Assembly: GCF_000737715.1 (NCBI RefSeq)
Contig: NZ_JPRN01000004.1
Location: 231,147-295,146 of the forward strand
Length of the DNA: 64,000 nt
Direction of reading: 5' to 3'
Source: Chryseobacterium sp. JM1
GTDB lineage: Bacteria; Bacteroidota; Bacteroidia; Flavobacteriales; Weeksellaceae
The notes beneath the pieces are model-generated. The model was not told the origin of the DNA and ran no database searches. It worked only from the letters and a program-made list of their open reading frames with translations. Numbering within the stretch: position 1 is the stretch's first letter; each line of letters opens with the position of its first letter. A program made the translations under genes and the position numbers. Shown here in pieces: positions 44,353 through 51,867 of this stretch.

Positions 44353-44804
44353 TTGGTTTTGTTCATTTTCTCAGCGATCCTTTTCTTTTTGTTCCGTTCA
44401 TAAATGACTTCTACGATCTTTCCTCCGATCCACGAGAACGGGAAAAATGTAAGGAAAATAGAAATCTTATAAAACGTAGGATGGTATGGAAATATAATAA
44501 CATCCAGCATGGCAATGAAAAGCATGATGAAACCGATAAGAATCGCATAAGCCACCTTAGCGTACTTCACGATAAGAGCAGTAGCCACTCCTCCAATCGT
44601 AGATCCCAGCCCTGAAATAAACAGCAGAAATCCGAAAAACGCATTATCGTTTTTCATGCTGAAAAGAAATCTCTGCCAGTGCTCAAAAGGGGCAAAAGCT
44701 TCGAAAGTGATCCATTGCGGAAAAACCCTTATACCAAGAGTGATAATAAGCCCCGCTATACCAAGGCCTACCAGAACCGCAACTGTATTTCTAATAAAAT
44801 TCAT
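44349..44804 (-). CDS. Small polytopic membrane protein, unknown
   Basis: The 151-residue product has four membrane helices (VAVLVGLGIAGLIITLGIRV; FFGFLLFISGLGSTIGGVAT; YAILIGFIMLFIAMLDVIIF; FYKISIFLTFFPFSWIGGKI) and a lysine-rich C-terminus (RNKKKRIAEKMNKTK). No family is identified. The gene starts inside the RidA stop codon (TAATG), so it is co-translated with ridA, which suggests a joint transcript but not a joint function. Confidence 0.72.
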   Translation of the reverse strand: MNFIRNTVAVLVGLGIAGLIITLGIRVFPQWITFEAFAPFEHWQRFLFSMKNDNAFFGFLLFISGLGSTIGGVATALIVKYAKVAYAILIGFIMLFIAMLDVIIFPYHPTFYKISIFLTFFPFSWIGGKIVEVIYERNKKKRIAEKMNKTK

Positions 44805-45184
44805 TAATCCTGATGTGCAATCATAGAAATTTCAATATCCACATTCTTAGGCAGACAAGAAACCTGTACTGTTTCACGCGCCGGGTAGCTGTTTGCATCA
44901 AGATATGAAGCATAAATATCATTCATTACAGCAAAATCATCCATGCTCTTAAGGAAGATGGTGGCTTTTACTACATTTTTAAAGGTCATTCCGGCTTCAG
45001 TAAGGATCGCCTCAAGGTTTTTCATTACCTGATGTGTTTCCTTCTCAATTCCCTCTACCAATTTACCAGTTGCAGGATCTACAGGAATCTGTCCGGAAAT
45101 ATATAAAATTCCGTTGGCCATATTAGCTTGTGAATAAGGACCGATTGCTGCAGGTGCATTAACTGTGTTGATTATTTGTTTCAT
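44804..45184 (-). CDS. ridA: RidA-family reactive enamine/imine deaminase
   Basis: The 126-residue protein has the RidA signatures AIGPYSQANMANGILYISGQ, the catalytic Arg103 (YPARETVQVSCLP) and Glu118 (DIEISMIA). RidA hydrolyses reactive enamines and imines such as 2-aminoacrylate released by PLP enzymes. Typical length. It has a separate promoter (45289-45319) and a leader of about 100 nt; the next gene overlaps its stop codon. Confidence 0.94.
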   Translation of the reverse strand: MKQIINTVNAPAAIGPYSQANMANGILYISGQIPVDPATGKLVEGIEKETHQVMKNLEAILTEAGMTFKNVVKATIFLKSMDDFAVMNDIYASYLDANSYPARETVQVSCLPKNVDIEISMIAHQD

Positions 45185-45241
45185 ATATGGGTATTTATTT
45201 TTTCAAAAGTCATATGCCATCACTATTTACGGTATTCGTTT

Positions 45242-45260
45242 GTTAACAGATTCCGTTAAC
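45242..45260 (-). repeat. Paired GTTAAC palindromes in the ridA leader
   Basis: GTTAAC occurs twice, at 45242-45247 and 45255-45260, as part of the direct repeat GTTAACAG with 13-bp spacing. It lies between promoter and start codon of ridA and could be a repressor or mRNA-level site. No regulator is known to me. Confidence 0.35.
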
Positions 45261-45288
45261 AGTGATTTCATTGAATTTATTTTGGTTG

Positions 45289-45319
45289 CAAATATAAAAT
45301 TTATATTTACAATAGTCAA
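45289..45319 (-). promoter_or_regulatory. Promoter of ridA
   Basis: On the minus strand TTG, 20 nt, then TATATTTG, matching the Bacteroidota -33/-7 pattern. The start of transcription would be about 100 nt before the ATG. Confidence 0.65.
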
Positions 45320-45326
45320 TCTGATA

Positions 45327-47912
45327 TTAGAAAGGTGCGTTAGGTTGTGTAAAACTTCTGTCTTTGTACTTCAGTGCATCACTTAAGATATTGGCTTTGA
45401 TACCGATAAAGAAGTCATATACTTTATACTGTCCGAAAGGCACCCAGTTAAAGTTGATCGTAAAACTTCGCTGGTCTCTTGAGAATCCGATTCTGGTATA
45501 CGCCAGATCTTTCGTCACCAAGTCAAAATGCGTACTTCCGTTGATATTCCAGTAAGGCGTAAGCTTAATACTACCATCCAGACCTACAGAAGCAATTTTG
45601 GTTCCAAGTAAGGAAGTTCCCTTTGAATAGGCATAGTTTGCATTGATATTTAAAGTCCAGGCCTGATCGAAATGGGCATAATTATCATCATCAAAATAAT
45701 AATTTTCATTCCTCACTTCTCCTTTTGCAGGATACTTTTTAGCATAATCTGTTTTCTCGCCGAAAATCTCGCTGCTCAAAGGATAAGAAAGCTGTACGTT
45801 GAATCCCTGTACACTGAAATGACCGAACTCTTCCGTTCTTATTCCCTGGGTAGCACCCGGAGCAAAATCAATTCTATAAGGATCCAGTGAAAGACTGGTG
45901 TTTACGTTTAACTTATTATTAAAGAAAGAAGACTGTCCGTTGATACTGAATACAGACCACGGGTGATCTTTTGCAGCAAAGTTGTAATTCCCTGACAAGC
46001 TAAGGGATTCGAAGATTTTAATTTTCTTCACTCCCGTAGAGTCACTTTTAGACTTCACCTTCATTTCAATATTGTTCCCGATATTGAAACCTAAAGCTCC
46101 CACTACTCCACTTGACGGGCTTCCCACAATTCCTTTATCAAAAATAGAATAAGGGGTCAAAGCACCTTCCGCATTATAATAGCTTTTATAGTATCCGAAA
46201 CCGGGGCTTGAAAAATCCGGTGAATAAGTAAAGCTAAGACTCGGTGTCATCATGTGTCTTACCGCTTCAATGGCAGCTCCTTTTTTGAATTTCAGCATTC
46301 CGTAAAGAGTGGTCTGAAGACTGGCAGAAGTAGAGAAAGTAGAATATCCTGCAATATTTTTCTGAACTTCATCTACATCAACCGTTTTTATCGGATCGTA
46401 GTATCTTTTAAGGGTTTTTGTCGTTAATGCGTTGTCAATATTGGCACTTAAACTGAATGTGAAATATTTCGCTACCGTTGTATTGGTTCCTAAGGCAATA
46501 TTATTTTTAAGACCTGTCTGCATTTTATCCCACATCGCCTTTGTAAAAAGCTCATTTTCCTGGGTACTTGCAAAGTTGGTCAGGTTGAAACCTGTATTCA
46601 CCGTAATATTCTCAAGAAGTCCCTGTCTTACCCCTGTTTTAGATTTAAACAAATAAAACTGATTGATCGCTACGTTCATCTGAGGAAGACGAAGATCCGC
46701 CAGTCCGGTGGCAAAGTTTTGAGCGTATGATGCAGATCCTGTAATCGTAATCGGCAGTTTCAAAAATCTTTTGGTTATCGTTACCGCTGAATTCTGCTGG
46801 GTGTTCAGAACGTTCTGATTGAAAATATAATTATTGTTCAGGTTATTGTTGTAAAACTTCGTACTTACGATATCTACGGAAGCACTGAAAGTCAGGAAAG
46901 GGTTGGATTTTGAATCCTGAGTGTGCGTCCAAGCAATTCTGTACGTACTGTTTTTGGTATAATCATCAAGCCCTTTGATTCCACGTACCATGGTCCCGAC
47001 GTCTGCTGTAAACGTCCCGGAATACCGGTATTTTTTCAGATAGTTCATCTGCGGCCGTATGTTCCAGCTTCCTTTGGTGTAAATATCGGCAAGCACCTTA
47101 AGGTCGAAATGTTCTCCTATCGGCTGATAATACCCCAGCCCGTTGAGGAAAAACCCGACATCTTCCCTTTCCCCGAAACTCGGGATCAGGATACCAGCAG
47201 CCCTCTTGTCTGAAAACGGAAGGATCGCAAACGGCAAAATCAAAGGAGTGGGAACCTTTTCGATATACATCTGGATAGGTCCGGTGACGATCTGTGATTT
47301 ATTTTTAGTCTTGATCAGCTTGATATTGGAGGCACGCATAAAATAATCCGATGCCGTATCTTTTTTCTTGATATAATACTCATCCGTCGTATAATCTGCG
47401 TTCCTCATCGCGAAGACAGAATCGTTATACTTTTTTGTTTTCTGTGCGGTGATGACCCCTTCGTTTTCTTCGGTTCTCGCATTAAATGCAATAGCCTGCT
47501 TCGTTTTGGTATTGTAGCTGAACTCGTTGGTTTCGTATTTTTTTCCCGCCTGAGTAGTAATTACAGGCTCAATAATCTTCCCCAGAGAATCTTGTTTTCC
47601 ACGGGCATAGATGAGACTTTTATTGTCGTCGATAGAAATATAATCCGCATCAATCTGCATATCCTGGTATTTTACCTGGGCATTTTTGTTGAGGAATGTC
47701 ATTTTCTTTGGGATGTCTCTTCGCTGATCATCCGCTTTTGTGCGGAGAATATCATCTAAAGATTCCTTTTTTACAACAATGGTATCCTTTTTGGAAATAG
47801 TATCATTAACCACATTTTTAGGCAATTTTTCAGGTGTTTTCTGTGCTAAAAAATTGTTAAAAATTAGGATAATTAAAATTTGTAATATATTTTTGAGGAC
47901 GGTTTTGGCCAA
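45327..47912 (-). CDS. lptD: LPS-assembly protein LptD (OstA-like), Bacteroidota type
   Basis: The 861-residue product has a signal sequence of about 24 residues, a 50-residue linker rich in K/T/D, then a jelly-roll OstA-like domain at about 80-230 (FLNKNAQVKYQDMQIDADYI; SIDDNKSLIYARGKQDSLGK; TNEFSYNTKTKQAIAFNAR). A large beta-barrel follows, with many Y/F-rich strands (GILIPSFGEREDVGFFLNGL; YSGTFTADVGTMVRGIKG; FTFSLSANIDNALTTKTLKR) and an end of NAPF. The order matches Bacteroidota LptD, which inserts lipopolysaccharide or lipooligosaccharide into the outer leaflet. It is divergent from an amidase gene, a common arrangement in this phylum. Confidence 0.88.
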   Translation of the reverse strand: MAKTVLKNILQILIILIFNNFLAQKTPEKLPKNVVNDTISKKDTIVVKKESLDDILRTKADDQRRDIPKKMTFLNKNAQVKYQDMQIDADYISIDDNKSLIYARGKQDSLGKIIEPVITTQAGKKYETNEFSYNTKTKQAIAFNARTEENEGVITAQKTKKYNDSVFAMRNADYTTDEYYIKKKDTASDYFMRASNIKLIKTKNKSQIVTGPIQMYIEKVPTPLILPFAILPFSDKRAAGILIPSFGEREDVGFFLNGLGYYQPIGEHFDLKVLADIYTKGSWNIRPQMNYLKKYRYSGTFTADVGTMVRGIKGLDDYTKNSTYRIAWTHTQDSKSNPFLTFSASVDIVSTKFYNNNLNNNYIFNQNVLNTQQNSAVTITKRFLKLPITITGSASYAQNFATGLADLRLPQMNVAINQFYLFKSKTGVRQGLLENITVNTGFNLTNFASTQENELFTKAMWDKMQTGLKNNIALGTNTTVAKYFTFSLSANIDNALTTKTLKRYYDPIKTVDVDEVQKNIAGYSTFSTSASLQTTLYGMLKFKKGAAIEAVRHMMTPSLSFTYSPDFSSPGFGYYKSYYNAEGALTPYSIFDKGIVGSPSSGVVGALGFNIGNNIEMKVKSKSDSTGVKKIKIFESLSLSGNYNFAAKDHPWSVFSINGQSSFFNNKLNVNTSLSLDPYRIDFAPGATQGIRTEEFGHFSVQGFNVQLSYPLSSEIFGEKTDYAKKYPAKGEVRNENYYFDDDNYAHFDQAWTLNINANYAYSKGTSLLGTKIASVGLDGSIKLTPYWNINGSTHFDLVTKDLAYTRIGFSRDQRSFTINFNWVPFGQYKVYDFFIGIKANILSDALKYKDRSFTQPNAPF

Positions 47913-47965
47913 TTTTGTTCTATATAATTAAGGCTCAAAATTAATATAATTTTTAAAACTGTAAG

Positions 47966-49255
47966 ATGCACAACCAAAATTTTAAAATAATTTTATCATT
48001 TCTCCTTATTTTTTCGAGCACTTTAATATTTTCGCAAAAGAAGTTTACGATCGTTTTAGATGCTGGTCATGGGGGAAGTGACCATGGAGCGAACCGATCT
48101 TATGCAGACATTGGAAGGGTTGCAGAAAAAGACGTTACGCTTGCCGTTACCTTAAAAGTAGGGGCAATGTTGGAGAAAAACAGAGATTTCAAAGTAATAT
48201 ACACCCGTAAATTTGACGAATATCCTTCTCTTTCGGACAGAACCAACCTGGCGAACAGAAGTAAGGCCGATCTTTTTGTATCAATTCACTGTAACTCTTC
48301 GCAGAGACCTACCGCTTACGGAACTGAAACCTATGTACAGGGACCCAATCAGAACGACGAAAACCTGGAAGTAGCCAAAAGAGAGAACGACGTGATCTTT
48401 CTGGATGAAAAAGACAGACAGACCTTCGGTTCTTATAACCCAAGCTCTCCGGAATCTCTTATCGCGCTGAAACTGCAGCAAAATAAATATCTGGAGTCCA
48501 GTTTACTGCTTGGCGGATTGGTGGAAGATAATTTCGTGAATAAAGATAAAAGATTTTCAAGAGGGGTTTTCCAGAAAAACCTTCACGTTCTCCGTATGAA
48601 TGCCATGCCTTCCGTACTGATAGAGACCGGATTCATCAACCATCCTGAAGAAAGTCACTATCTGGCCTCCGAAAAGGGTCAGAACGAAATCTCAGAAAGT
48701 ATCTACAACGCCATTATCGATTATAAGAAAGCGATTGACCGAAAAACAGGAGGTTCATCCATGGCTGTAAAAAAACCTGAGCCTGAAAAGCCTGCAGAGT
48801 CTCCTCTCAAAAATGATTTCAGAATTTTACTGCTGAGTTCACCTGTAAAATACAATGATGGAGATCCTGCTTTAAAAGGTCTAAACTATATTCTCCCTCT
48901 AAAAGATAACGGCCAGTACAAATATTATTACGGGGTTACCAACATGGCTTCCGTAAAAGACATCAATTTAAAAACAGCAAAAGATGCAGGGTTTAGAAAT
49001 GCGTATGCCGTAGGATTTATGCCTAATCAAAAACTGCTTTCAGGCTACTATACTATTGAGGTTTACACGGGCGAAAAGCTGAACGGAAACTCATTTATCT
49101 TACAGACACTGAAGGATGTAGAACGAAATAAAGAGAACGGAGTTTTCTATTATACGTATGGAAAAGTATTCACTTTAGAGGATGCCGTAAAGCTCCAAAA
49201 AGACCTTGAAACCAAGGGAATCAAGAATACGATTATTCAAAAAGTTTTTAAATAA
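47966..49255 (+). CDS. N-acetylmuramoyl-L-alanine amidase (Amidase_3)
   Basis: The 429-residue protein has a signal peptide (about 1-24) and a zinc amidase domain at about 27-255, with His35 (LDAGHGGSDHGANR), Glu54 (RVAEKDVTL), His108 (LFVSIHCNSS) and the catalytic Glu220 (VLIETGFINHPEES). A linker follows, then a C-terminal domain (about 285-429) that ends YGKVFTLEDAVKLQKDLE, similar to SPOR-type peptidoglycan-binding folds. It cleaves the lactyl amide of peptidoglycan, probably in septum or turnover. Divergent from lptD with a 53-bp gap, and upstream of a tRNA gene. Confidence 0.9.
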   Translation: MHNQNFKIILSFLLIFSSTLIFSQKKFTIVLDAGHGGSDHGANRSYADIGRVAEKDVTLAVTLKVGAMLEKNRDFKVIYTRKFDEYPSLSDRTNLANRSKADLFVSIHCNSSQRPTAYGTETYVQGPNQNDENLEVAKRENDVIFLDEKDRQTFGSYNPSSPESLIALKLQQNKYLESSLLLGGLVEDNFVNKDKRFSRGVFQKNLHVLRMNAMPSVLIETGFINHPEESHYLASEKGQNEISESIYNAIIDYKKAIDRKTGGSSMAVKKPEPEKPAESPLKNDFRILLLSSPVKYNDGDPALKGLNYILPLKDNGQYKYYYGVTNMASVKDINLKTAKDAGFRNAYAVGFMPNQKLLSGYYTIEVYTGEKLNGNSFILQTLKDVERNKENGVFYYTYGKVFTLEDAVKLQKDLETKGIKNTIIQKVFK

Positions 49256-49268
49256 TTTGAAAAATAAT

Positions 49269-49299
49269 TTTGAAGTTAAAAAGTTAATCATTACTTTTG
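49269..49299 (+). promoter_or_regulatory. Promoter of the first tRNA-Glu
   Basis: TTTG, exactly 19 nt, then TACTTTTG: a near-perfect Bacteroidota promoter. Transcription would start about 10 nt before the tRNA. Confidence 0.75.
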
Positions 49300-49313
49300 C
49301 AACCTCAAAATTT

Positions 49314-49388
49314 GGCCTATTCGTCTAGTGGTTAGGACTCAAGGTTTTCATCCTTGCAACAGGAGTTCGATTCTCCTATAGGCTACCA
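49314..49388 (+). tRNA. tRNA-Glu (UUC), CCA encoded
   Basis: Cloverleaf: acceptor GGCCTAT/ATAGGCT, anticodon stem CAAGG/CCTTG with loop TTTTCAT (anticodon TTC), T arm AGGAG TTCGATT CTCCT. The 3' CCA is encoded, unlike in the two later tRNA-Glu genes. Confidence 0.95.
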
Positions 49389-49399
49389 AATTTGATATC

Positions 49400-49720
49400 A
49401 TGCCGGATTTAAAAATACAAGAAGCTAAACTTCTTTTTAAGAAAATCCACTCTAACCCAAAAAGTTACGATTTACAAATCAATGAAGACGGGATTACAGG
49501 CAGGGATGATAAAATAAGTTTCAGACTTTACAGGACTGGAGAAAGGGTCGCCTTTGAAGTAACAATTGATGGACTTACCTTCACCAACACGACTGGAGAA
49601 TGGAACAACGCAATGATTATGTTAAGTAGCACAATCAAGAAATTAGAACGAGAACAAGAGAATTTAAAAATAGAACAAGCAATAGATAAACTCAGAAAAT
49701 ACCTGTCAGAAGAAAATTGA
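49400..49720 (+). CDS. Hypothetical protein between tRNA-Glu and rpsT
   Basis: The 106-residue soluble product starts 12 bp after the tRNA (MPDLKIQEAKLLFKKIHSNP) and has a strand-rich middle (DGITGRDDKISFRLYRTGER, VAFEVTIDGLTFTN) and a helical charged C-terminus (EREQENLKIEQAIDKLRK). No family is recognised. Codon use looks ordinary and no other frame competes. It may be a small recent insertion beside the tRNA, or a gene expressed by read-through; there is no evidence for either beyond position. Confidence 0.6.
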   Translation: MPDLKIQEAKLLFKKIHSNPKSYDLQINEDGITGRDDKISFRLYRTGERVAFEVTIDGLTFTNTTGEWNNAMIMLSSTIKKLEREQENLKIEQAIDKLRKYLSEEN

Positions 49721-49737
49721 AAAATTTTAAAAATAAA

Positions 49738-49769
49738 TTTGGCAGATTAAAAAAAAGTTTATAGTTTTG
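49738..49769 (+). promoter_or_regulatory. Promoter of rpsT
   Basis: TTTG at 49738-49741, 20 nt, then TAGTTTTG at 49762-49769. The start is about 15 nt upstream of the S20 ATG. Confidence 0.75.
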
Positions 49770-49787
49770 CACTCACATTTGAACGAT

Positions 49788-50042
49788 ATGGCAAATCATA
49801 AATCAGCACTAAAGAGAATTAGACAAAACGAAGTTAGAAAAGTTCGTAACAGATACTACCACAAAACTGCTAGAACAGCAATCAAAGTTTTGAGAAATGA
49901 GGAAGATAAAGCTTCAGCTACTGAGCAACTTCCAAAAGTTATCGCTTTATTGGATAGATTAGCTAAGAAAAATATCATCCACAAGAACAAAGCTGCTAAC
50001 TTGAAGAGCAAATTGACAAAGCACGTTAATAAATTAGCGTAA
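49788..50042 (+). CDS. rpsT: 30S ribosomal protein S20
   Basis: The 84-residue protein starts at the ATG at 49788 ([19 protein letters not shown]). An in-frame ATG 21 bp upstream lies within the promoter and is rejected. The sequence [20 protein letters not shown] and [20 protein letters not shown] is standard S20. It binds 16S rRNA early in assembly. A tRNA-Glu begins 10 bp after the stop, so rpsT and two tRNA-Glu genes likely share a transcript. Confidence 0.97.
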   Translation: MANHKSALKRIRQNEVRKVRNRYYHKTARTAIKVLRNEEDKASATEQLPKVIALLDRLAKKNIIHKNKAANLKSKLTKHVNKLA

Positions 50043-50052
50043 TAGTATAGTT

Positions 50053-50124
50053 GGCCCGTTCGTCTATCGGTTAGGACCTCAGATTTTCATTCTGGTAAGA
50101 GGGGTTCGATTCCCCTACGGGCTA
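50053..50124 (+). tRNA. tRNA-Glu (UUC), second copy
   Basis: Acceptor GGCCCGT/ACGGGCT with discriminator A, anticodon loop TTTTCAT (anticodon TTC), T arm GGGGTTCGATTCCCC. No CCA encoded. The sequence is identical to the third copy. Confidence 0.95.
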
Positions 50125-50224
50125 CAAAACTTAATCACTACTAACCGGGTGATTAAACTAAGAGTTGAAACTTATAAAAACAAAACACTAACCCTGTAGG
50201 TATTTTATTTACAGTTTGGTAGAT

Positions 50225-50296
50225 GGCCCGTTCGTCTATCGGTTAGGACCTCAGATTTTCATTCTGGTAAGAGGGGTTCGATTCCCCTACGGGCTA
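50225..50296 (+). tRNA. tRNA-Glu (UUC), third copy
   Basis: Identical over 72 nt to 50053-50124, with a 100-nt spacer between them. No CCA encoded. A hairpin terminator follows. Confidence 0.95.
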
Positions 50297-50299
50297 CTT

Positions 50300-50345
50300 A
50301 ACAACAAAAAAACTCTGGTATTTTTATCAGAGTTTTTTTGTTGTT
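50300..50345 (+). terminator. Terminator after the tRNA-Glu cluster
   Basis: A long stem whose core is ACTCTG/CAGAGT flanked by A7/T7 and ACAAC/GTTGT, loop 10 nt, T-rich tail. It ends the rpsT-tRNA-Glu-tRNA-Glu transcript. Confidence 0.8.
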
Positions 50346-50709
50346 TAATGTTAATGAGTCACTTGGATAAGCTTTTCAGGTAATATCGGATCAATTTCAA
50401 AACCTGGGGAGCAAGCTTTTTAACATTAAGATCTTAAAAGAGCGTGCTTAAAGAACTTAAAAAAAAATCAATTTATTGATTTCTTCATTCATAACAATAA
50501 GCATACTGCTTAAATCCTTAATGTTTAAATTAAGAAATAAACTAAAGTTTATTGAGGTTAAGAAAATTAAGGTCAATTTTAAACAGACTATTATAGGTTT
50601 GATTGTATTTATTTTACTACCAAAGTTTTGTAATTGCCTGCTTGATCTGCATATTAATTCTCAGAAGAGAAAGTATAATTTGTAGTTTTGTAGCATTCAA
50701 AATAAAAAC
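50346..50709. other. Intergenic region before the membrane AraC gene
   Basis: An AT-rich stretch with a 69-codon frame (50476-50685) of poor coding quality, which I do not call a gene. TAGTTTTG at 50683-50690 is a plausible -7 box for the AraC gene, 19 nt before its ATG. Confidence 0.45.
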
Positions 50710-51747
50710 ATGGCATTCATTAACGATTTAGGTAAGATTATTGTTTTTCTGTTTTTACTGTTAAGTGTTTTTCTGATTACTGCAAAATCTGAAAGAAAAT
50801 TGCCTGATTATTTATTTGCTGCTTTTCTTCTTGCATCTGTGATAGATTTTTCCGGCCTGTTCCTATCGCCTCCCGAATCTAAAATAATCAAAGGAGGAAA
50901 ACTCGCCAGCGTTCTGCTGCAGATGCCTCTGTATTATTTATATGTCAACTCGGCCTGTTATTATAATTTTAAACTTCAGAAAAAACACCTTTTGCATGGG
51001 CTTCCGTTTTTATTCGTTTTTTGCTTCTTCAGCGTTACAGGAATTTCAGAACAGGGTTACAAAGTATTTGATGTGATCTCTATCATTCAATATTACTTTT
51101 ATATCATTGCTGTATTTGTTTTGTTGAGAAACTTCAGAAAATTATATCAGGAAAATTATTCCAGCAATCATCATCTTACCTATAAATGGCTGATGCAAAC
51201 CACTGTCCTTTTTCTGATAGGAAATATCTTTGTTCTTATCCGAGGTTTCGTTGGAAACGATAGTCCTATCTATAATTACTTATTCACCTTTACCTCCGTT
51301 TTTGTCTTATTTGTGATCACCTGGTTTGTGCTGAATGCTTTATACCGGCCTAATCTCTTTGCGGGAATCAATAAAGACCTGGTTCCTGTACAATCTGATA
51401 ATGAAGTAAAAGAACAACCGGAGCAATTGAAAAGTCTTCTCCAATTCATGGAAACTGAAAAGCCCTATTTGGATGATAAACTGACATTGCAGAAATTAGC
51501 AGAACAGATTAGCTTACCCGAAAAGCAATTGTCGCTTTTGATTAACCAACATACCGGAAAACATTTTTTCGACTTTATCAATGAGTTCAGAATTAATGAT
51601 GCCAAAACTCTTCTGAAGGAACAATCGCAACTAACCGTACTGGAAGTATTGTACGAAGTGGGTTTCAACTCAAAATCGTCATTTTATACGGCGTTTAAAA
51701 AGGAAACCAACTTAACCCCTACTGATTACAGAAAATCAATCATTTAA
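50710..51747 (+). CDS. Membrane-anchored AraC-family regulator
   Basis: The 345-residue protein has seven hydrophobic segments in the first 225 residues and an AraC helix-turn-helix domain at about 245-345, with LTLQKLAEQISLPEKQLSLL, HFFDFINEFRINDAKTLLKE and VLEVLYEVGFNSKSSFYTAF. The layout (7TM sensor with cytoplasmic AraC domain) is common in Bacteroidota and suggests control by a membrane or periplasmic signal. It is followed by a serine hydrolase gene that has palindromic TCCGA sites in front of it, a likely target. Confidence 0.85.
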   Translation: MAFINDLGKIIVFLFLLLSVFLITAKSERKLPDYLFAAFLLASVIDFSGLFLSPPESKIIKGGKLASVLLQMPLYYLYVNSACYYNFKLQKKHLLHGLPFLFVFCFFSVTGISEQGYKVFDVISIIQYYFYIIAVFVLLRNFRKLYQENYSSNHHLTYKWLMQTTVLFLIGNIFVLIRGFVGNDSPIYNYLFTFTSVFVLFVITWFVLNALYRPNLFAGINKDLVPVQSDNEVKEQPEQLKSLLQFMETEKPYLDDKLTLQKLAEQISLPEKQLSLLINQHTGKHFFDFINEFRINDAKTLLKEQSQLTVLEVLYEVGFNSKSSFYTAFKKETNLTPTDYRKSII

Positions 51748-51751
51748 TAGT

Positions 51752-51776
51752 GTCCGATTTTAAGTCGGACTATTTT
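51752..51776 (+). terminator. Terminator or operator hairpin after the AraC gene
   Basis: GTCCGA TTTTAAG TCGGAC, a perfect 6-bp inverted repeat, followed by TATTTTTAT. It lies 4 bp after the AraC stop and reads as a terminator. It also repeats the TCCGA half-site seen 40 bp further on. Confidence 0.6.
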
Positions 51777-51799
51777 TATGTTTTAAAATCAGTCCGGTT

Positions 51800-51812
51800 T
51801 CCGATAGTCGGA
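51800..51812 (+). promoter_or_regulatory. TCCGA/TCGGA palindrome upstream of the serine hydrolase
   Basis: TCCGA TAG TCGGA, a perfect inverted repeat, with a further half-site GTCCGG at 51792-51797. It lies 56 bp before the serine hydrolase start. With the hairpin at 51752-51770, it may form an operator array for the upstream AraC regulator. Confidence 0.4.
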
Positions 51813-51867
51813 TGTTTTTCTTACTGTAAATTTTCAGATTTGCTTCATCATTTAAAAATTAAATCAA

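Noticed and set aside
50476..50685. 69-residue frame in the tRNA-AraC gap
   Set aside because: Isoleucine- and lysine-rich composition of AT-rich noncoding DNA, no promoter or RBS-like sequence and no recognised motif.
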